The notes: generated by a model from the letters alone, not told the origin. A DNA stretch of 9,953 bases from an uncultured Collinsella sp. (GCA_900551015.1 URUI01000069.1:1-9953); one strand, 5' to 3'; shown: positions 1 to 6,433, counted from the first letter of the stretch. Numbers and translations: made by a program.

Positions 1-2
1 CG

Positions 3-434
3 CCGTGCATCGTGATTGACCTGGGCACGACGACCAATATCGAGGTCATCGACGCGCACGGTACCTTTGTGGGCGGCGTTATCGCGCCAGGCCTGGCCCT
101 CGGCGCCCGTTCGCTTTCGGCGGCAGCAGCGCGCCTACCCCAGGTTGAGCCCTCGGCGCCAACGCACGTCATCGGACGCAACACGCGTGAGGCCATGCGC
201 TCGGGTGTGGTTTTGGGCGAGGTAGCCCGCATCGACGGAATGCTCGACATGGTGCTTGCCGAGATGCGCGCGACCAAGGCCGCGGGGGAGGGCGATGTGC
301 CCATCGTCATTACCGGCGACGATGCCGAGGCACTTGCGGCGCTGGTCGGCCATAGCCTGACGGTAGACGACGCGCTGACGTTGCGGGGTCTCGCCGAGCT
401 CTACCGCATCAACCAAAAGCCCCGCCGCGCGTAG
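3..434 (+). CDS. coaX: Type III pantothenate kinase, C-terminal part (5' end outside window)
   Basis: CoaX phosphorylates pantothenate with ATP, the first step of coenzyme A synthesis, in the cytoplasm. The frame is open from the window edge, so the N-terminal third or more (with the first DxGNT-type phosphate motif) is missing. About 143 residues remain of a family length near 255. Visible at the start is IDLGTTTNIEVID, matching the second phosphate-binding block (DxGTAT type in the family) with its following Asp. Next comes GGVIAPGL, the conserved GG-I-PG block, and then the segment VIGRNTREAMRSGVVLG, typical of the CoaX C-terminal half (family pattern P..viGkNT..aMqsG). The GTTT variant replaces the more usual GTAT. 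The methionine at position 12 is internal, not the start. A GC-rich hairpin overlaps the stop codon (418-445). The next gene follows after 82 bases and seems to have its own -10 box. Confidence 0.9.
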   Translation, partial: PCIVIDLGTTTNIEVIDAHGTFVGGVIAPGLALGARSLSAAAARLPQVEPSAPTHVIGRNTREAMRSGVVLGEVARIDGMLDMVLAEMRATKAAGEGDVPIVITGDDAEALAALVGHSLTVDDALTLRGLAELYRINQKPRRA

Positions 435-445
435 GGCGAGGGGCT
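418..445. other. GC-rich hairpin overlapping the coaX stop codon
   Basis: AGCCCCGCC (418-426) can pair with GGCGAGGGGCT (435-445), leaving a two-base bulge. No T-run follows on the + strand, so it is not a standard intrinsic terminator for coaX. Four A residues precede it, so it would look slightly more terminator-like on the opposite strand, where no gene is visible. It could slow transcription or protect the 3' end of the coaX mRNA; this is inference. Confidence 0.3.
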
Positions 446-476
446 GGTGGGATAAGCGCCCCTACCTTTCACCTGC

Positions 477-482
477 TACAAT
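477..482 (+). promoter_or_regulatory. Putative -10 box (TACAAT) of the deaminase gene
   Basis: TACAAT matches the sigma-70-type -10 consensus at five of six bases. It lies 34 bases before the chosen ATG at 517, giving a predicted 5' leader of about 25-30 bases that contains the ribosome site. I see no good -35 at the correct spacing. The upstream ATG at 481 overlaps this box, which argues against 481 as the translation start. Confidence 0.3.
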
Positions 483-516
483 GGGCCAAACTATTGCGAT
501 TGCGGAGGTGTCTGCC

Positions 517-1041
517 ATGTCGGACGATCTTCATCAAACCGCGTCGGGCAAGCGCCGCGACGTTATTAGCTGGGACGAGTTCTTTATGAGCGTGGCCATC
601 GCCGCGCAGCGCCGCAGCAAGGACCCCAACACGCAGGTGGGAGCGTGCATCGCCAGCACCAACCACCGCATCCTTTCGGTGGGTTACAACGGCACGCCCT
701 CGGCGCTCAACGACGACTTTTTCCCGTGGGGTACGAGCGACGACCCGCTGCAGGACAAGCACAACTACGTGGTCCATGCCGAGGCCAACGCCGTGCTCAA
801 CTACCGTGGCTCGCTCAAGGACCTCGAGGATTCCACGGTTTACGTCACGCTGTTCCCGTGCCACGACTGCGCCAAGATTTTGGCGCAGGTGGGCGTGGGC
901 GAGGTTGTCTACCTGGACAACAAGTACGCCGACACCGATGACGGCCGTATCAGCCGCCGCATTCTCGACTCCTGCGGCATCAGCTACCGCCAGGTCATCG
1001 TCGATGTCCAGATTGGTACCGGGGGACAGGCTCGGCAGTAG
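517..1041 (+). CDS. dCMP / cytidine deaminase-family protein (probable deoxycytidylate deaminase)
   Basis: This is a zinc-dependent deaminase, probably converting dCMP to dUMP for thymidylate synthesis in the cytosol. Counting from the ATG at 517 (174 residues), the first zinc and catalytic motif is HAE at 87-89 and the second is PCHDC at 114-118. H87, C115 and C118 are the expected zinc ligands and E89 the proton shuttle. DPNTQVGA (36-43), GYNGTP (56-61) and a WG-type loop before HNYVVHAE fit the dCMP deaminase / ComEB branch better than tRNA adenosine or riboflavin deaminases. The start at 517 is chosen because GGAGGT (504-509) lies seven bases upstream. The in-frame ATG at 481 would add 12 residues and overlaps a likely -10 box. 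The last residues (IGTGGQARQ) are encoded by DNA containing the GGGACAGG octamer found in the intergenic palindromes, so the C-terminus may have been reshaped by such an element. Substrate specificity cannot be fixed from sequence alone. Confidence 0.88.
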   Translation: MSDDLHQTASGKRRDVISWDEFFMSVAIAAQRRSKDPNTQVGACIASTNHRILSVGYNGTPSALNDDFFPWGTSDDPLQDKHNYVVHAEANAVLNYRGSLKDLEDSTVYVTLFPCHDCAKILAQVGVGEVVYLDNKYADTDDGRISRRILDSCGISYRQVIVDVQIGTGGQARQ

Positions 1042-1051
1042 CGCGTGCCAA

Positions 1052-1063
1052 CGCCAGCTGGCG
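1052..1063. repeat. 12-bp perfect palindrome CGCCAGCTGGCG
   Basis: This is a perfect dyad 10 bases after the deaminase stop codon. It is not followed by a T-run, so a terminator role is unsupported. The rest of the 170-base gap to the next gene holds no ORF with coding character. Confidence 0.4.
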
Positions 1064-1173
1064 GCAAAACAGCCAAAAGAGCCCCGTCCCAAATTGACTG
1101 CTCGTGAAAGTCGTGTCCGCACGCATGGCTGGCGCCTAAGCGGGTACATGGCTGTAGTAACATAGCCCCTGTC

Positions 1174-1189
1174 CGCGGGCGTGCCCGCG
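1174..1189 (+). promoter_or_regulatory. Hairpin in the leader of the NifU-like gene
   Basis: CGCGGGC (1174-1180) and GCCCGCG (1183-1189) form a perfect GC stem, best drawn as six pairs closing a CGTG tetraloop. It ends ten bases before the AAAGGAG ribosome site at 1200-1206. A weak -10-like TAACAT at 1158-1163 would put the hairpin at the very 5' end of the transcript. It could stabilise the mRNA or tune translation. With no T-run it is not a clear attenuator. Confidence 0.35.
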
Positions 1190-1211
1190 TTATTGTGAGA
1201 AAGGAGCCCCT

Positions 1212-1490
1212 GTGGCTGTTAACGAAGAGCTGCTTAAGAAGGTTCTTGAAGAGATTCGCTCCAACCTGCAGGCCGATGGCGGCGATATGGAGTACGTGGG
1301 CGTCGACGACGAGGGTGTTGTCAAGCTGGAGCTGCAGGGCGCCTGCGCCGGCTGCCCCATGAGCTCGCTAACCCTTTCCATGGGTATCGAGCGCATCCTG
1401 AAGGAGCATGTGCCCGGCGTTACCCGTGTCGAGCAGGTCAATGCCTCCGGCGAGACCGACGACCTGTACGACGAGTACGCGCCGTTCTAA
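1212..1490 (+). CDS. NifU-like (Nfu-type) Fe-S cluster carrier domain protein
   Basis: This 92-residue protein consists of one NifU C-terminal-type domain, which binds a labile Fe-S cluster, usually at a dimer interface, and delivers it to target proteins. The cluster motif is C45-A-G-C48 within LQGACAGCPMSSLTL, followed by GIERILKEHVPGV, a close match to the family pattern. The N-terminal helix LLKKVLEEIRSNLQADGGD is also typical. The start is GTG at 1212, supported by AAAGGAG (1200-1206) five bases upstream. There is no IscU-type scaffold or A-type domain, so it is a stand-alone Nfu. No other Fe-S assembly gene lies in the window, and the flanking hairpins and gaps suggest an independent transcript. 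The acidic C-terminal tail (GETDDLYDEYAPF) lies outside the domain. Confidence 0.9.
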   Translation: MAVNEELLKKVLEEIRSNLQADGGDMEYVGVDDEGVVKLELQGACAGCPMSSLTLSMGIERILKEHVPGVTRVEQVNASGETDDLYDEYAPF

Positions 1491-1539
1491 GATGCGAAAG
1501 CTGCGGACGGCATACTCCGCATAGACGTTACGCCCAAAT

Positions 1540-1572
1540 ATGCGGCTGCGAGCGCAAGGCCCGCGGCCGCAT
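1540..1572 (+). promoter_or_regulatory. Hairpin between the NifU-like gene and lgt
   Basis: ATGCGGC (1540-1546) pairs with GCCGCAT (1566-1572), followed by TTGTAT. A second smaller hairpin precedes it (TGCGGA 1502-1507 with TCCGCA 1516-1521). The T-run is short and broken, so this is at best a weak terminator for the NifU-like gene or a structured lgt leader. The ATG at 1540 falls in this stem and is not the lgt start. Confidence 0.3.
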
Positions 1573-1599
1573 TTGTATGTAGGGAGTAGGAGGGTCGAC

Positions 1600-2421
1600 A
1601 TGCTCAACGACCTCTACCATATGCTTGATCCCGTCGCGATCTCGGCGGGCCCCATCACCATCTACTGGTACGGCCTGGCCTACGTGGTCGGCGCTCTGCT
1701 CACGGCGGTCGTTATGTACCGCACGCAGCGTCGTTGGGGCTTCGACATTACGATTGATGACCTGACGAGCGTCGTGGTCGGCGCGGTCTTTGGCCTCATC
1801 ATCGGCGCGCGCCTGTTCTACGTCGTCTTTTACGGCGATGGCTACTATTGGACCCACCCGCTCGAGATCTTTGCCACCAACGAGGGCGGCATGAGCTTCC
1901 ACGGCGGCCTGGTGGGCGGCATCTTGGGCGGCATCATCGTGTGCCGCATGTATAAGCTCGACGCCTGGACCGTCGCCGACCTTGCCGTGATCGGCGCCCC
2001 GCTGGCCCTGTGCCTGGGCCGTTGTGCCAATTTCGTCAACGGCGAGCTGTGGGGTAAGCCGACCAATCTGCCTTGGGGTGTGGTCTTTGGCGGCACGGCG
2101 GGCGATATGCCGCGCCATCCTTCCCAGCTCTATGAGGCATTCCTAGAGGGCGTCGTGCTCTTCTGTATTTTGCAGGTGCTCAGCCGCAAAAAGCCGCTGC
2201 TGCCCCAGGGCACGTTTATGGGCGTGTTCGTGATGGGGTACGGCATCGTCCGCTTTCTCGTTGAGTTCGTGCGCGTGCCCGATGCCCAGCTGGGTTATTT
2301 GCTGGGAGGCGTTATCACCATGGGCCAGCTGCTGAGTTTGCCGCTCGTAATCGCTGGCCTGGCGCTCATCATCTTCGCCCGACACCGCAATCGTCCCCAG
2401 CGTATCTACCTGGACGCCTAA
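1600..2421 (+). CDS. lgt: Prolipoprotein diacylglyceryl transferase
   Basis: Lgt moves diacylglycerol from phosphatidylglycerol to the lipobox cysteine of prelipoproteins in the cytoplasmic membrane, the first step of lipoprotein maturation. The 273-residue product has the usual length and seven or so membrane segments. Visible family blocks are YWYGLAY near the N-terminus (22-28), FHGGLVGG with the conserved His (H101), the signature GRCANFVNGELWG (140-152), HPSQLYE (173-179) and YGIVRFLVEFVRVPD (214-228). The key Arg, Asn and Glu positions of the signature are intact; Ala replaces the common Gly after Arg-Cys, a change expected to be tolerated. The ATG at 1600 is chosen because AGGAGG (1588-1593) lies six bases upstream and the protein then begins where Lgt homologues begin. 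An earlier in-frame ATG at 1540 lies in a hairpin and would add 20 non-conserved residues. A GGGACAGG palindrome begins six bases after the TAA stop. Confidence 0.96.
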   Translation: MLNDLYHMLDPVAISAGPITIYWYGLAYVVGALLTAVVMYRTQRRWGFDITIDDLTSVVVGAVFGLIIGARLFYVVFYGDGYYWTHPLEIFATNEGGMSFHGGLVGGILGGIIVCRMYKLDAWTVADLAVIGAPLALCLGRCANFVNGELWGKPTNLPWGVVFGGTAGDMPRHPSQLYEAFLEGVVLFCILQVLSRKKPLLPQGTFMGVFVMGYGIVRFLVEFVRVPDAQLGYLLGGVITMGQLLSLPLVIAGLALIIFARHRNRPQRIYLDA

Positions 2422-2427
2422 TCACCA

Positions 2428-2466
2428 AAACCACCACAAAAGGGACAGGCACCTTTGTGGTGGTTT
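2428..2466 (+). repeat. REP-like palindrome, copy 1 (GGGACAGG core)
   Basis: Perfect 13-base arms, AAACCACCACAAA (2428-2440) and TTTGTGGTGGTTT (2454-2466), flank a 13-base loop, AGGGACAGGCACC. It lies six bases after the lgt stop codon. The loop octamer recurs in the other copies while the arms differ. Similar short GGGACAGG palindromes are common in Collinsella-like and many other bacterial genomes, as I recall. The link to a Y1 (REP-associated) transposase is inference, since no such gene is in the window. Confidence 0.75.
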
Positions 2467-2506
2467 GCTGGGCAACGATGACAGAACCGTAACGTTTTCC
2501 CAGATA

Positions 2507-2545
2507 AAACCTGCCAAAATAAACCTGTCCCTTTTTGGCAGGTTT
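2507..2545 (-). repeat. REP-like palindrome, copy 2 (GGGACAGG core, minus orientation)
   Basis: Perfect 13-base arms, AAACCTGCCAAAA (2507-2519) and TTTTGGCAGGTTT (2533-2545), flank a 13-base loop. On the minus strand the loop reads AGGGACAGGTTTA. It ends 20 bases before the GTG start of the following membrane protein gene. The stretch 2501-2544 is the reverse complement of 7371-7414 with a single mismatch, so the two copies are recent relatives. Confidence 0.78.
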
Positions 2546-2565
2546 CTAGAAAGGCTCTTTGGACT

Positions 2566-4749
2566 GTGAAGGATTCCGACCTCTCCACAACGGCTGCGCG
2601 CGACGCCGCCCGCATCGTCTGGTTTAAGCGCTACCCCGCCAAGCAGACGCTCATCGCATTTCTGCTCGCGCTGTTGGCGACCACGGCGTTTTCCATCGAT
2701 CCCGCGCCGGTCTCGAGCAACGCAGTCTTGGCGATTGACCCCAAAGCCTCGGGCATGCTGTACGTGTGCTACGAGGTGCTCCTCTCGTTTGCCGGCCATA
2801 CCGACGCGGTCATGCTGCTTGCGCTTGCTTGCCTGCTCACTCTGCCGTTTCGCTACGTATTCTTTGGCCGCGGCGATGCTTGGCGTCCTTCGGTGATCCT
2901 TCCGTCGCTGTTCTTTGCCGTCTGCATGGTGTTTGGCCGCAGCTACGACCTCACCGATTCTGCCGAGATCGTGCTCGGCGACAAGGCTCGCATCATCTGC
3001 GCCTGGATAGGCGGTGCGGGCTGGATGCTCTTGGCGGTCGTTGCCTTCTACCTGGCTTTTGAGTGTCTAGATTGGCTGAGCTCTCGGCGCATTCCGTTTT
3101 CCGAAGCGCACTTTGGCCGCGTATGGCGTGTGGCTCACGCCGTGCTCTCGGTCCATCCCTTTGCCGGGCCCTTCCTGGTGCTTATGGTCGCCTGGGCGCC
3201 CACGCTCATCGCTTCGCTGCCCGGCCTTTTTATGGGAGATACGGGTGCGCAGATTCGCCAGTGGTTCAACTACCCCAACGGCACGAGTGACTACCTGCGT
3301 CTGCTCAATCCCAATGTGTTGCTCAACGGACATCACCCCGTGGTGCACACGGCTATCATCGGTTCGTGCGTCCAGCTGGGGCTTTCACTGTTCAACAGCG
3401 CCAACGCAGGTCTTGCCATCTACACCTGCGCTCAGTTCGTCATCACGGCCGCCTGCATGGCCTATTCCATCTCGTCGCTGCGCAAGCTGGGCGTGAGTCT
3501 GCCGGTCCGCGGCGTGATCTTGCTGTTCTTTGTGTTTATGCCCATGTTCTCCAACTACGCGGCCCTGCTTACCAAAGATGTGCTGTTTGCCGACGCGTTT
3601 TTGGTGCTGTTGGTGCAGGCCGTGAAGCTCGTGGCATGCGGCCTGCCCCGTCGCGATGCCAATGCCGAGCGTGCGGGCGAACAGAGGCCCGTGCTCTTTG
3701 CGCGCCATGACTGGCTGCTGCTCGCTCTGGGTGCCATGGGTTCCACGTTTCTGCGCAACGGCGGCCTGGTGTTTCCCCTGGCGGCATGCGTAATCGCGGC
3801 GGCGTTTTGCGCATGGGACGCGCATGTGGCTCGTCGCGCAGCCAAGCAGGCTGGTGCTGCGCCTTCGGGCGCCATCTCGCGTTTCCGCTGGGTGGGAGTT
3901 CTTGCGGTGCTTGGACTCTGCCTTGCCTCTAATATGTACTTCACCAAGGTCTTTATGCCGGCACACGACATTACGCCTGGTTCCAAGCGCGAAATCCTCT
4001 CGATTCCGTTCCAGCAGACGGCTCGTTTCGTCCAAAAGCACGACGGCCTCAACTCGGGTGTCAACCCTACGGTTAAGGAGGACGGCACTATCGTGGAGGC
4101 TCCTTGCGACGGCTTGGTGACCGACGATGAGCGTGCCGTGATCGACCGTGTGCTCAAGTACGACAATCTGGGCCGCCGTTACAACCCCGACAAGTCCGAC
4201 GCCGTCAAAAATTGCTTTAACGAGTACGCCTCGCAGGAGGACATCAAGGCCTATTTTGAGGTCTGGGCGCAGATGTTCAAAAAGGATCCCGAGTGCTACA
4301 TCTCGGCGCTCATCAATAACTACTACGGCTACTTTTATCCGAGTGCCCGCGATGCGTGGGTCTACAGCACGGCGCGCAGTGCCGAGATTATGGCGAAGCC
4401 CGATAACCTCAAGTACTTTGACTTCCATCCGGTCGATAGCAAGGTTGTGCGCTGGTGCGACCACCTGATCAACCTGTATCGCGTGGCGGTGCAGCGCATC
4501 CCGTTTATCTCGCTCACCATGAGCTCGGCCACCTATGTGTGGATTATGATCGCCGTGGTGGTCTACCTGTTGCGCCGCCATTCGTGGCGCGGGCTGGCCA
4601 TTTGGGTGCCGCTGCTGGGCGTGCTCGCCGTGTGTCTGATCGGTCCCTGCAACGGTTCGACCTATATGCGCTACCTGTATCCGGTTATCGCCTGCATGCC
4701 CTTTGCCATCGGCGCCACCATCACTCGCAGCGACCTTCTCTGGTCCTAA
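2566..4749 (+). CDS. Large polytopic membrane protein, probable DUF6020 family (GT-C-like)
   Basis: The 727-residue protein of unknown exact function resembles the DUF6020 family. I count about 13-15 hydrophobic segments: roughly 27-45, 64-76, 80-100, 108-124, 143-166, 200-222, 258-275, 281-301, 315-330, 336-355, 382-395, 400-417, 441-457, then 650-668, 674-692 and 701-719. A hydrophilic domain of about 185 residues (460-645) lies between the last groups. Notable polar motifs at membrane edges are GDTGAQIRQWF (224-234), LNGHHPVVHT (253-262), LTKDVLFAD (335-343), FLRNGG (395-400) and SIPFQQTARFV (479-489). An acidic residue after an early membrane segment, together with RNGG- and KD-type motifs, is reminiscent of GT-C membrane glycosyltransferases using lipid-linked sugars; this is inference. 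The start is GTG at 2566 with a loosely spaced AGAAAGG (2548-2554), so a different start is possible. Repeat elements flank the gene on both sides. No polysaccharide genes adjoin it. Confidence 0.7.
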   Translation: MKDSDLSTTAARDAARIVWFKRYPAKQTLIAFLLALLATTAFSIDPAPVSSNAVLAIDPKASGMLYVCYEVLLSFAGHTDAVMLLALACLLTLPFRYVFFGRGDAWRPSVILPSLFFAVCMVFGRSYDLTDSAEIVLGDKARIICAWIGGAGWMLLAVVAFYLAFECLDWLSSRRIPFSEAHFGRVWRVAHAVLSVHPFAGPFLVLMVAWAPTLIASLPGLFMGDTGAQIRQWFNYPNGTSDYLRLLNPNVLLNGHHPVVHTAIIGSCVQLGLSLFNSANAGLAIYTCAQFVITAACMAYSISSLRKLGVSLPVRGVILLFFVFMPMFSNYAALLTKDVLFADAFLVLLVQAVKLVACGLPRRDANAERAGEQRPVLFARHDWLLLALGAMGSTFLRNGGLVFPLAACVIAAAFCAWDAHVARRAAKQAGAAPSGAISRFRWVGVLAVLGLCLASNMYFTKVFMPAHDITPGSKREILSIPFQQTARFVQKHDGLNSGVNPTVKEDGTIVEAPCDGLVTDDERAVIDRVLKYDNLGRRYNPDKSDAVKNCFNEYASQEDIKAYFEVWAQMFKKDPECYISALINNYYGYFYPSARDAWVYSTARSAEIMAKPDNLKYFDFHPVDSKVVRWCDHLINLYRVAVQRIPFISLTMSSATYVWIMIAVVVYLLRRHSWRGLAIWVPLLGVLAVCLIGPCNGSTYMRYLYPVIACMPFAIGATITRSDLLWS

Positions 4750-4784
4750 TTTGGTGCAAAGGGGACAGGTTGCTCTGCACCAAA
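4750..4784 (+). repeat. REP-like palindrome, copy 3 (GGGACAGG core)
   Basis: Nine-base arms TTTGGTGCA (4750-4758) and TGCACCAAA (4776-4784) enclose a 17-base loop containing GGGACAGG (4762-4769). It starts at the first base after the TAA stop of the DUF6020-like gene. The arms are unrelated to those of copies 1 and 2 but still match each other perfectly. Confidence 0.7.
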
Positions 4785-4817
4785 GGATGGCATCATCACG
4801 ACGCCTTCATTTTGGGG

Positions 4818-4846
4818 TTTATCTCGCAGGCCAGTAGGTATATCAT
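4818..4846 (+). promoter_or_regulatory. Putative promoter of yebC
   Basis: TTTATC (4818-4823) and TATCAT (4841-4846) are separated by 17 bases. The -10 matches five of six consensus bases and the -35 only three. A second AT-rich hexamer, TATATT (4860-4865), could serve instead but has no -35 partner. Either would give yebC its own transcript, with a leader of roughly 45-65 bases. Confidence 0.35.
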
Positions 4847-4914
4847 AACGACGTTTGTTTATATTGCCCGAGCGTCTGCGCTGGGCTTTAGGTCGAAACC
4901 GATAGGAGACACGT

Positions 4915-5721
4915 ATGTCCGGACACTCTAAGTGGGCCACAACCAAGCATCGTAAGGGCGCGCAGGACGCCAAGCGTTCCGCCCTCTTCTCCAAGCTGAG
5001 CCGCAACATCACCGTTGCTGCCCGTCTCGGCGGTGACCCGCTGCCCGAGAACAACGCCAGCCTCGCCGCTGCCGTTGCTAAGGCCAAGGCTCAGTCCATG
5101 CCCAAGGACAAGATCAAGTCCGCTATCGACAAGGCTTTTGGTTCGGGTGCCGATGCCGCCGTCTACGAGAACATCGTGTACGAGGGCTACGGTCCCGCCG
5201 GTGTCGCCGTCTATGTTGACTGCCTGACCGACAACCGCAACCGTACTGCCGCCGATGTCCGTTCCGCCTTCTCCCACGCTGGTGGCAACTTGGGCACCTC
5301 CGGCTCCGTCGCCTTCCAGTTTGAGCGCAAGGGCCAGATTGTCGTCGCCAAGGAGATTCTGGACGAGAATGCCAAGAAGGAGACCATGATCGCCAACGGT
5401 GCTGCCGGTGACGAGGATGAGTTCATGATGGCAATCGCCGAGGCCGGTGGCGAGGACTACGAGGACGCCGGCGAGGAGTGGATCGTCTGGACCGCTGCCA
5501 ACGACGTCATGGCTGTCTCCAAGGCACTCGAGGAGCAGGGCATCCAGGTCAAGGGCTCCGAGACCACCATGGTTCCGACCACCCCGACCGAGGTCTCCGG
5601 TACCGACGCCAAGAAGGTTCAGCGCCTCATCGACCGTCTCGAGGAGCTCGACGACGTCCAGGACGTCTACAGCACCATGGACATGACCGACGAGGTCATC
5701 GCTGCCCTCGAGGAGGAGTAG
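4915..5721 (+). CDS. yebC: YebC/PmpR/TACO1-family protein
   Basis: YebC-family proteins were long annotated as DNA-binding regulators. More recent work links them to ribosome function, notably relief of stalling at proline-rich stretches, as for mitochondrial TACO1. The 268-residue product begins MSGHSKWATTKHRKGAQDAKR, the hallmark N-terminus. It continues with FSKLSRNITVAARLGG, AQSMPKDKIKSAIDKA, YEGYGPAGVAVYVDCLTDNRNRT and FSHAGGNLGTSGSVAFQF, covering the family's three domains. Length is slightly above the usual 240-250 residues because of an acidic C-terminal part (ending AALEEE). The start is fixed by AGGAG (4904-4908) six bases upstream. Codon use is strongly biased to a few C- or T-ending codons, as in highly expressed genes. 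ruvABC, often adjacent in other bacteria, is not here. Hairpins at 5726-5745 and 5791-5832 follow the gene. Confidence 0.95.
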   Translation: MSGHSKWATTKHRKGAQDAKRSALFSKLSRNITVAARLGGDPLPENNASLAAAVAKAKAQSMPKDKIKSAIDKAFGSGADAAVYENIVYEGYGPAGVAVYVDCLTDNRNRTAADVRSAFSHAGGNLGTSGSVAFQFERKGQIVVAKEILDENAKKETMIANGAAGDEDEFMMAIAEAGGEDYEDAGEEWIVWTAANDVMAVSKALEEQGIQVKGSETTMVPTTPTEVSGTDAKKVQRLIDRLEELDDVQDVYSTMDMTDEVIAALEEE

Positions 5722-5725
5722 CGCC

Positions 5726-5745
5726 TGCACGGGTTAAGCCGTGCA
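5726..5745 (+). other. Short perfect hairpin just after yebC
   Basis: TGCACGG (5726-5732) and CCGTGCA (5739-5745) form seven pairs around a GTTAAG loop, five bases after the stop codon. No T-run follows, so it may act as an mRNA 3' stabiliser upstream of the stronger terminator at 5791-5832. Confidence 0.4.
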
Positions 5746-5790
5746 TATCTGGGCATAATGAAGCGAGCATGCAAGCCTCGTGGAATAGAT

Positions 5791-5832
5791 GAGCCGGATC
5801 CGCGTGCGTATGGCACCGGACCCGGCTCTTTT
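5791..5832 (+). terminator. Intrinsic terminator of yebC
   Basis: GAGCCGGATCCG (5791-5802) pairs with CGGACCCGGCTC (5817-5828) over twelve positions with one mismatch, and TTTT follows at 5829-5832. This is a good rho-independent terminator for yebC. Its T-run runs directly into a perfect TATAAT hexamer (5832-5837) that could serve the next gene. Confidence 0.7.
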
Positions 5833-5837
5833 ATAAT
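5832..5837 (+). promoter_or_regulatory. Perfect TATAAT -10 hexamer upstream of the amaP-like gene
   Basis: TATAAT lies 50 bases before the ATG at 5888 and overlaps the terminator tail. No recognisable -35 occurs at 16-18 bases upstream, since that position is inside the terminator hairpin. It could be the -10 of the three-gene cluster or simply a by-product of the T-rich tail. Confidence 0.4.
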
Positions 5838-5887
5838 GATGCGAATCGTTTTGCATTCTGTGGATCGAGATTTGAAGGGAGCGCCGC

Positions 5888-6433
5888 ATGCGCGTGCTCA
5901 AACGAGCCCTAGCGATCGTATATCTTGCCGCCGCCGTCGTGGCGCTGGGCACGTTGGTCTGCCAGTTTTGGGGGCCATATACCTACCGCTTTATGCTGCT
6001 GATGCGTGACCCCATGCCGCGCATTGTCGTTACAGTGTGCGGCGGTGTCGTGGCGCTTGGCGTGCTGGCGGTCTTCTTCCGCCTGATGTTTGCTCGCCGC
6101 GAGCCGTCCTGCGTGCATCCGGCAGGGGAGCGCAATATCGAGGTCACGCTCGCGGCTCTCTCCTCGTGTGCCCGCGCTGCTGCCGAACGCGATGACCGCG
6201 TGATGGTCGAGCATATCGAGGCGCGTGTTCAGGGTTCCGACGAATCGCACGTTCGTTTTAAGGTCGAAGCCATCGCGCTCGATGATAAAGACGTCGCTTC
6301 CCTTGCCACTGCGATGCAGCAGCGTATCGAGCGGGCCTGCGACACCATGCTCGGTACGCCGGGCACGACTGCGCGCGTTCGCTTTTTGCCGTCCAAGACT
6401 ACCGTCCAGACCGTGGAGGTTTCCGGTGAGTGA
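5888..6433 (+). CDS. amaP: AmaP-like membrane anchor protein (alkaline shock response family)
   Basis: In Staphylococcus, AmaP is the membrane protein that holds Asp23 at the cytoplasmic membrane. The 181-residue product has the AmaP layout. Two N-terminal membrane segments (about 7-27 and 46-66) are joined by a short charged turn. A soluble part (about 80-180) rich in alternating beta and helix patterns follows, for example NIEVTLAALSSCARAAA, VRFKVEAIALDDKDVASLATAMQQRIERACDTMLG and ARVRFLPSK, resembling an Asp23-like fold. The start ATG at 5888 has GAAGGGAG (5874-5881) six bases upstream. The gene overlaps the next by eight bases, so the two are probably translationally coupled. The adjoining DUF2273 and Asp23 genes support the assignment strongly, since this gene trio is a recurrent arrangement. 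The symbol is by analogy. A role in envelope stress is inferred from relatives. Confidence 0.8.
   Translation: MRVLKRALAIVYLAAAVVALGTLVCQFWGPYTYRFMLLMRDPMPRIVVTVCGGVVALGVLAVFFRLMFARREPSCVHPAGERNIEVTLAALSSCARAAAERDDRVMVEHIEARVQGSDESHVRFKVEAIALDDKDVASLATAMQQRIERACDTMLGTPGTTARVRFLPSKTTVQTVEVSGE

Noticed and set aside
481..516. Upstream ATG at 481 as start of the deaminase
   Set aside because: It overlaps a likely -10 box and lacks a ribosome site, whereas ATG 517 has GGAGGT seven bases upstream and gives the expected protein N-terminus.
1075..1110. Possible repeat or -35 element (TTGACT) in the gap before the NifU-like gene
   Set aside because: TTGACT (about 1094-1099) has no -10 at usable spacing, and the segment matches no other place in the window.
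1540..1599. ATG at 1540 as start of lgt
   Set aside because: The added 20 residues are Arg-rich and not Lgt-like, the codon sits in a hairpin, and ATG 1600 has an AGGAGG site at ideal spacing.
3385..4581. 398-codon open frame on the minus strand opposite the DUF6020-like gene
   Set aside because: It is a shadow of a high-GC gene: the + strand frame has clear membrane segments and family-like motifs, while the minus product is a His/Arg/Val-rich string with no recognisable domain or ribosome site.
2428..4784. Composite transposon carrying the DUF6020-like gene
   Set aside because: The flanking palindromes are short and of unlike arms. No transposase or target-site duplication was found, and the gene's base composition matches its neighbours.
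4888..5730. 280-codon open frame on the minus strand opposite yebC
   Set aside because: The product is a Gly/Leu/Val/Asp-rich mirror of biased yebC codons. YebC itself is unmistakable, and no promoter or ribosome site supports the minus frame.
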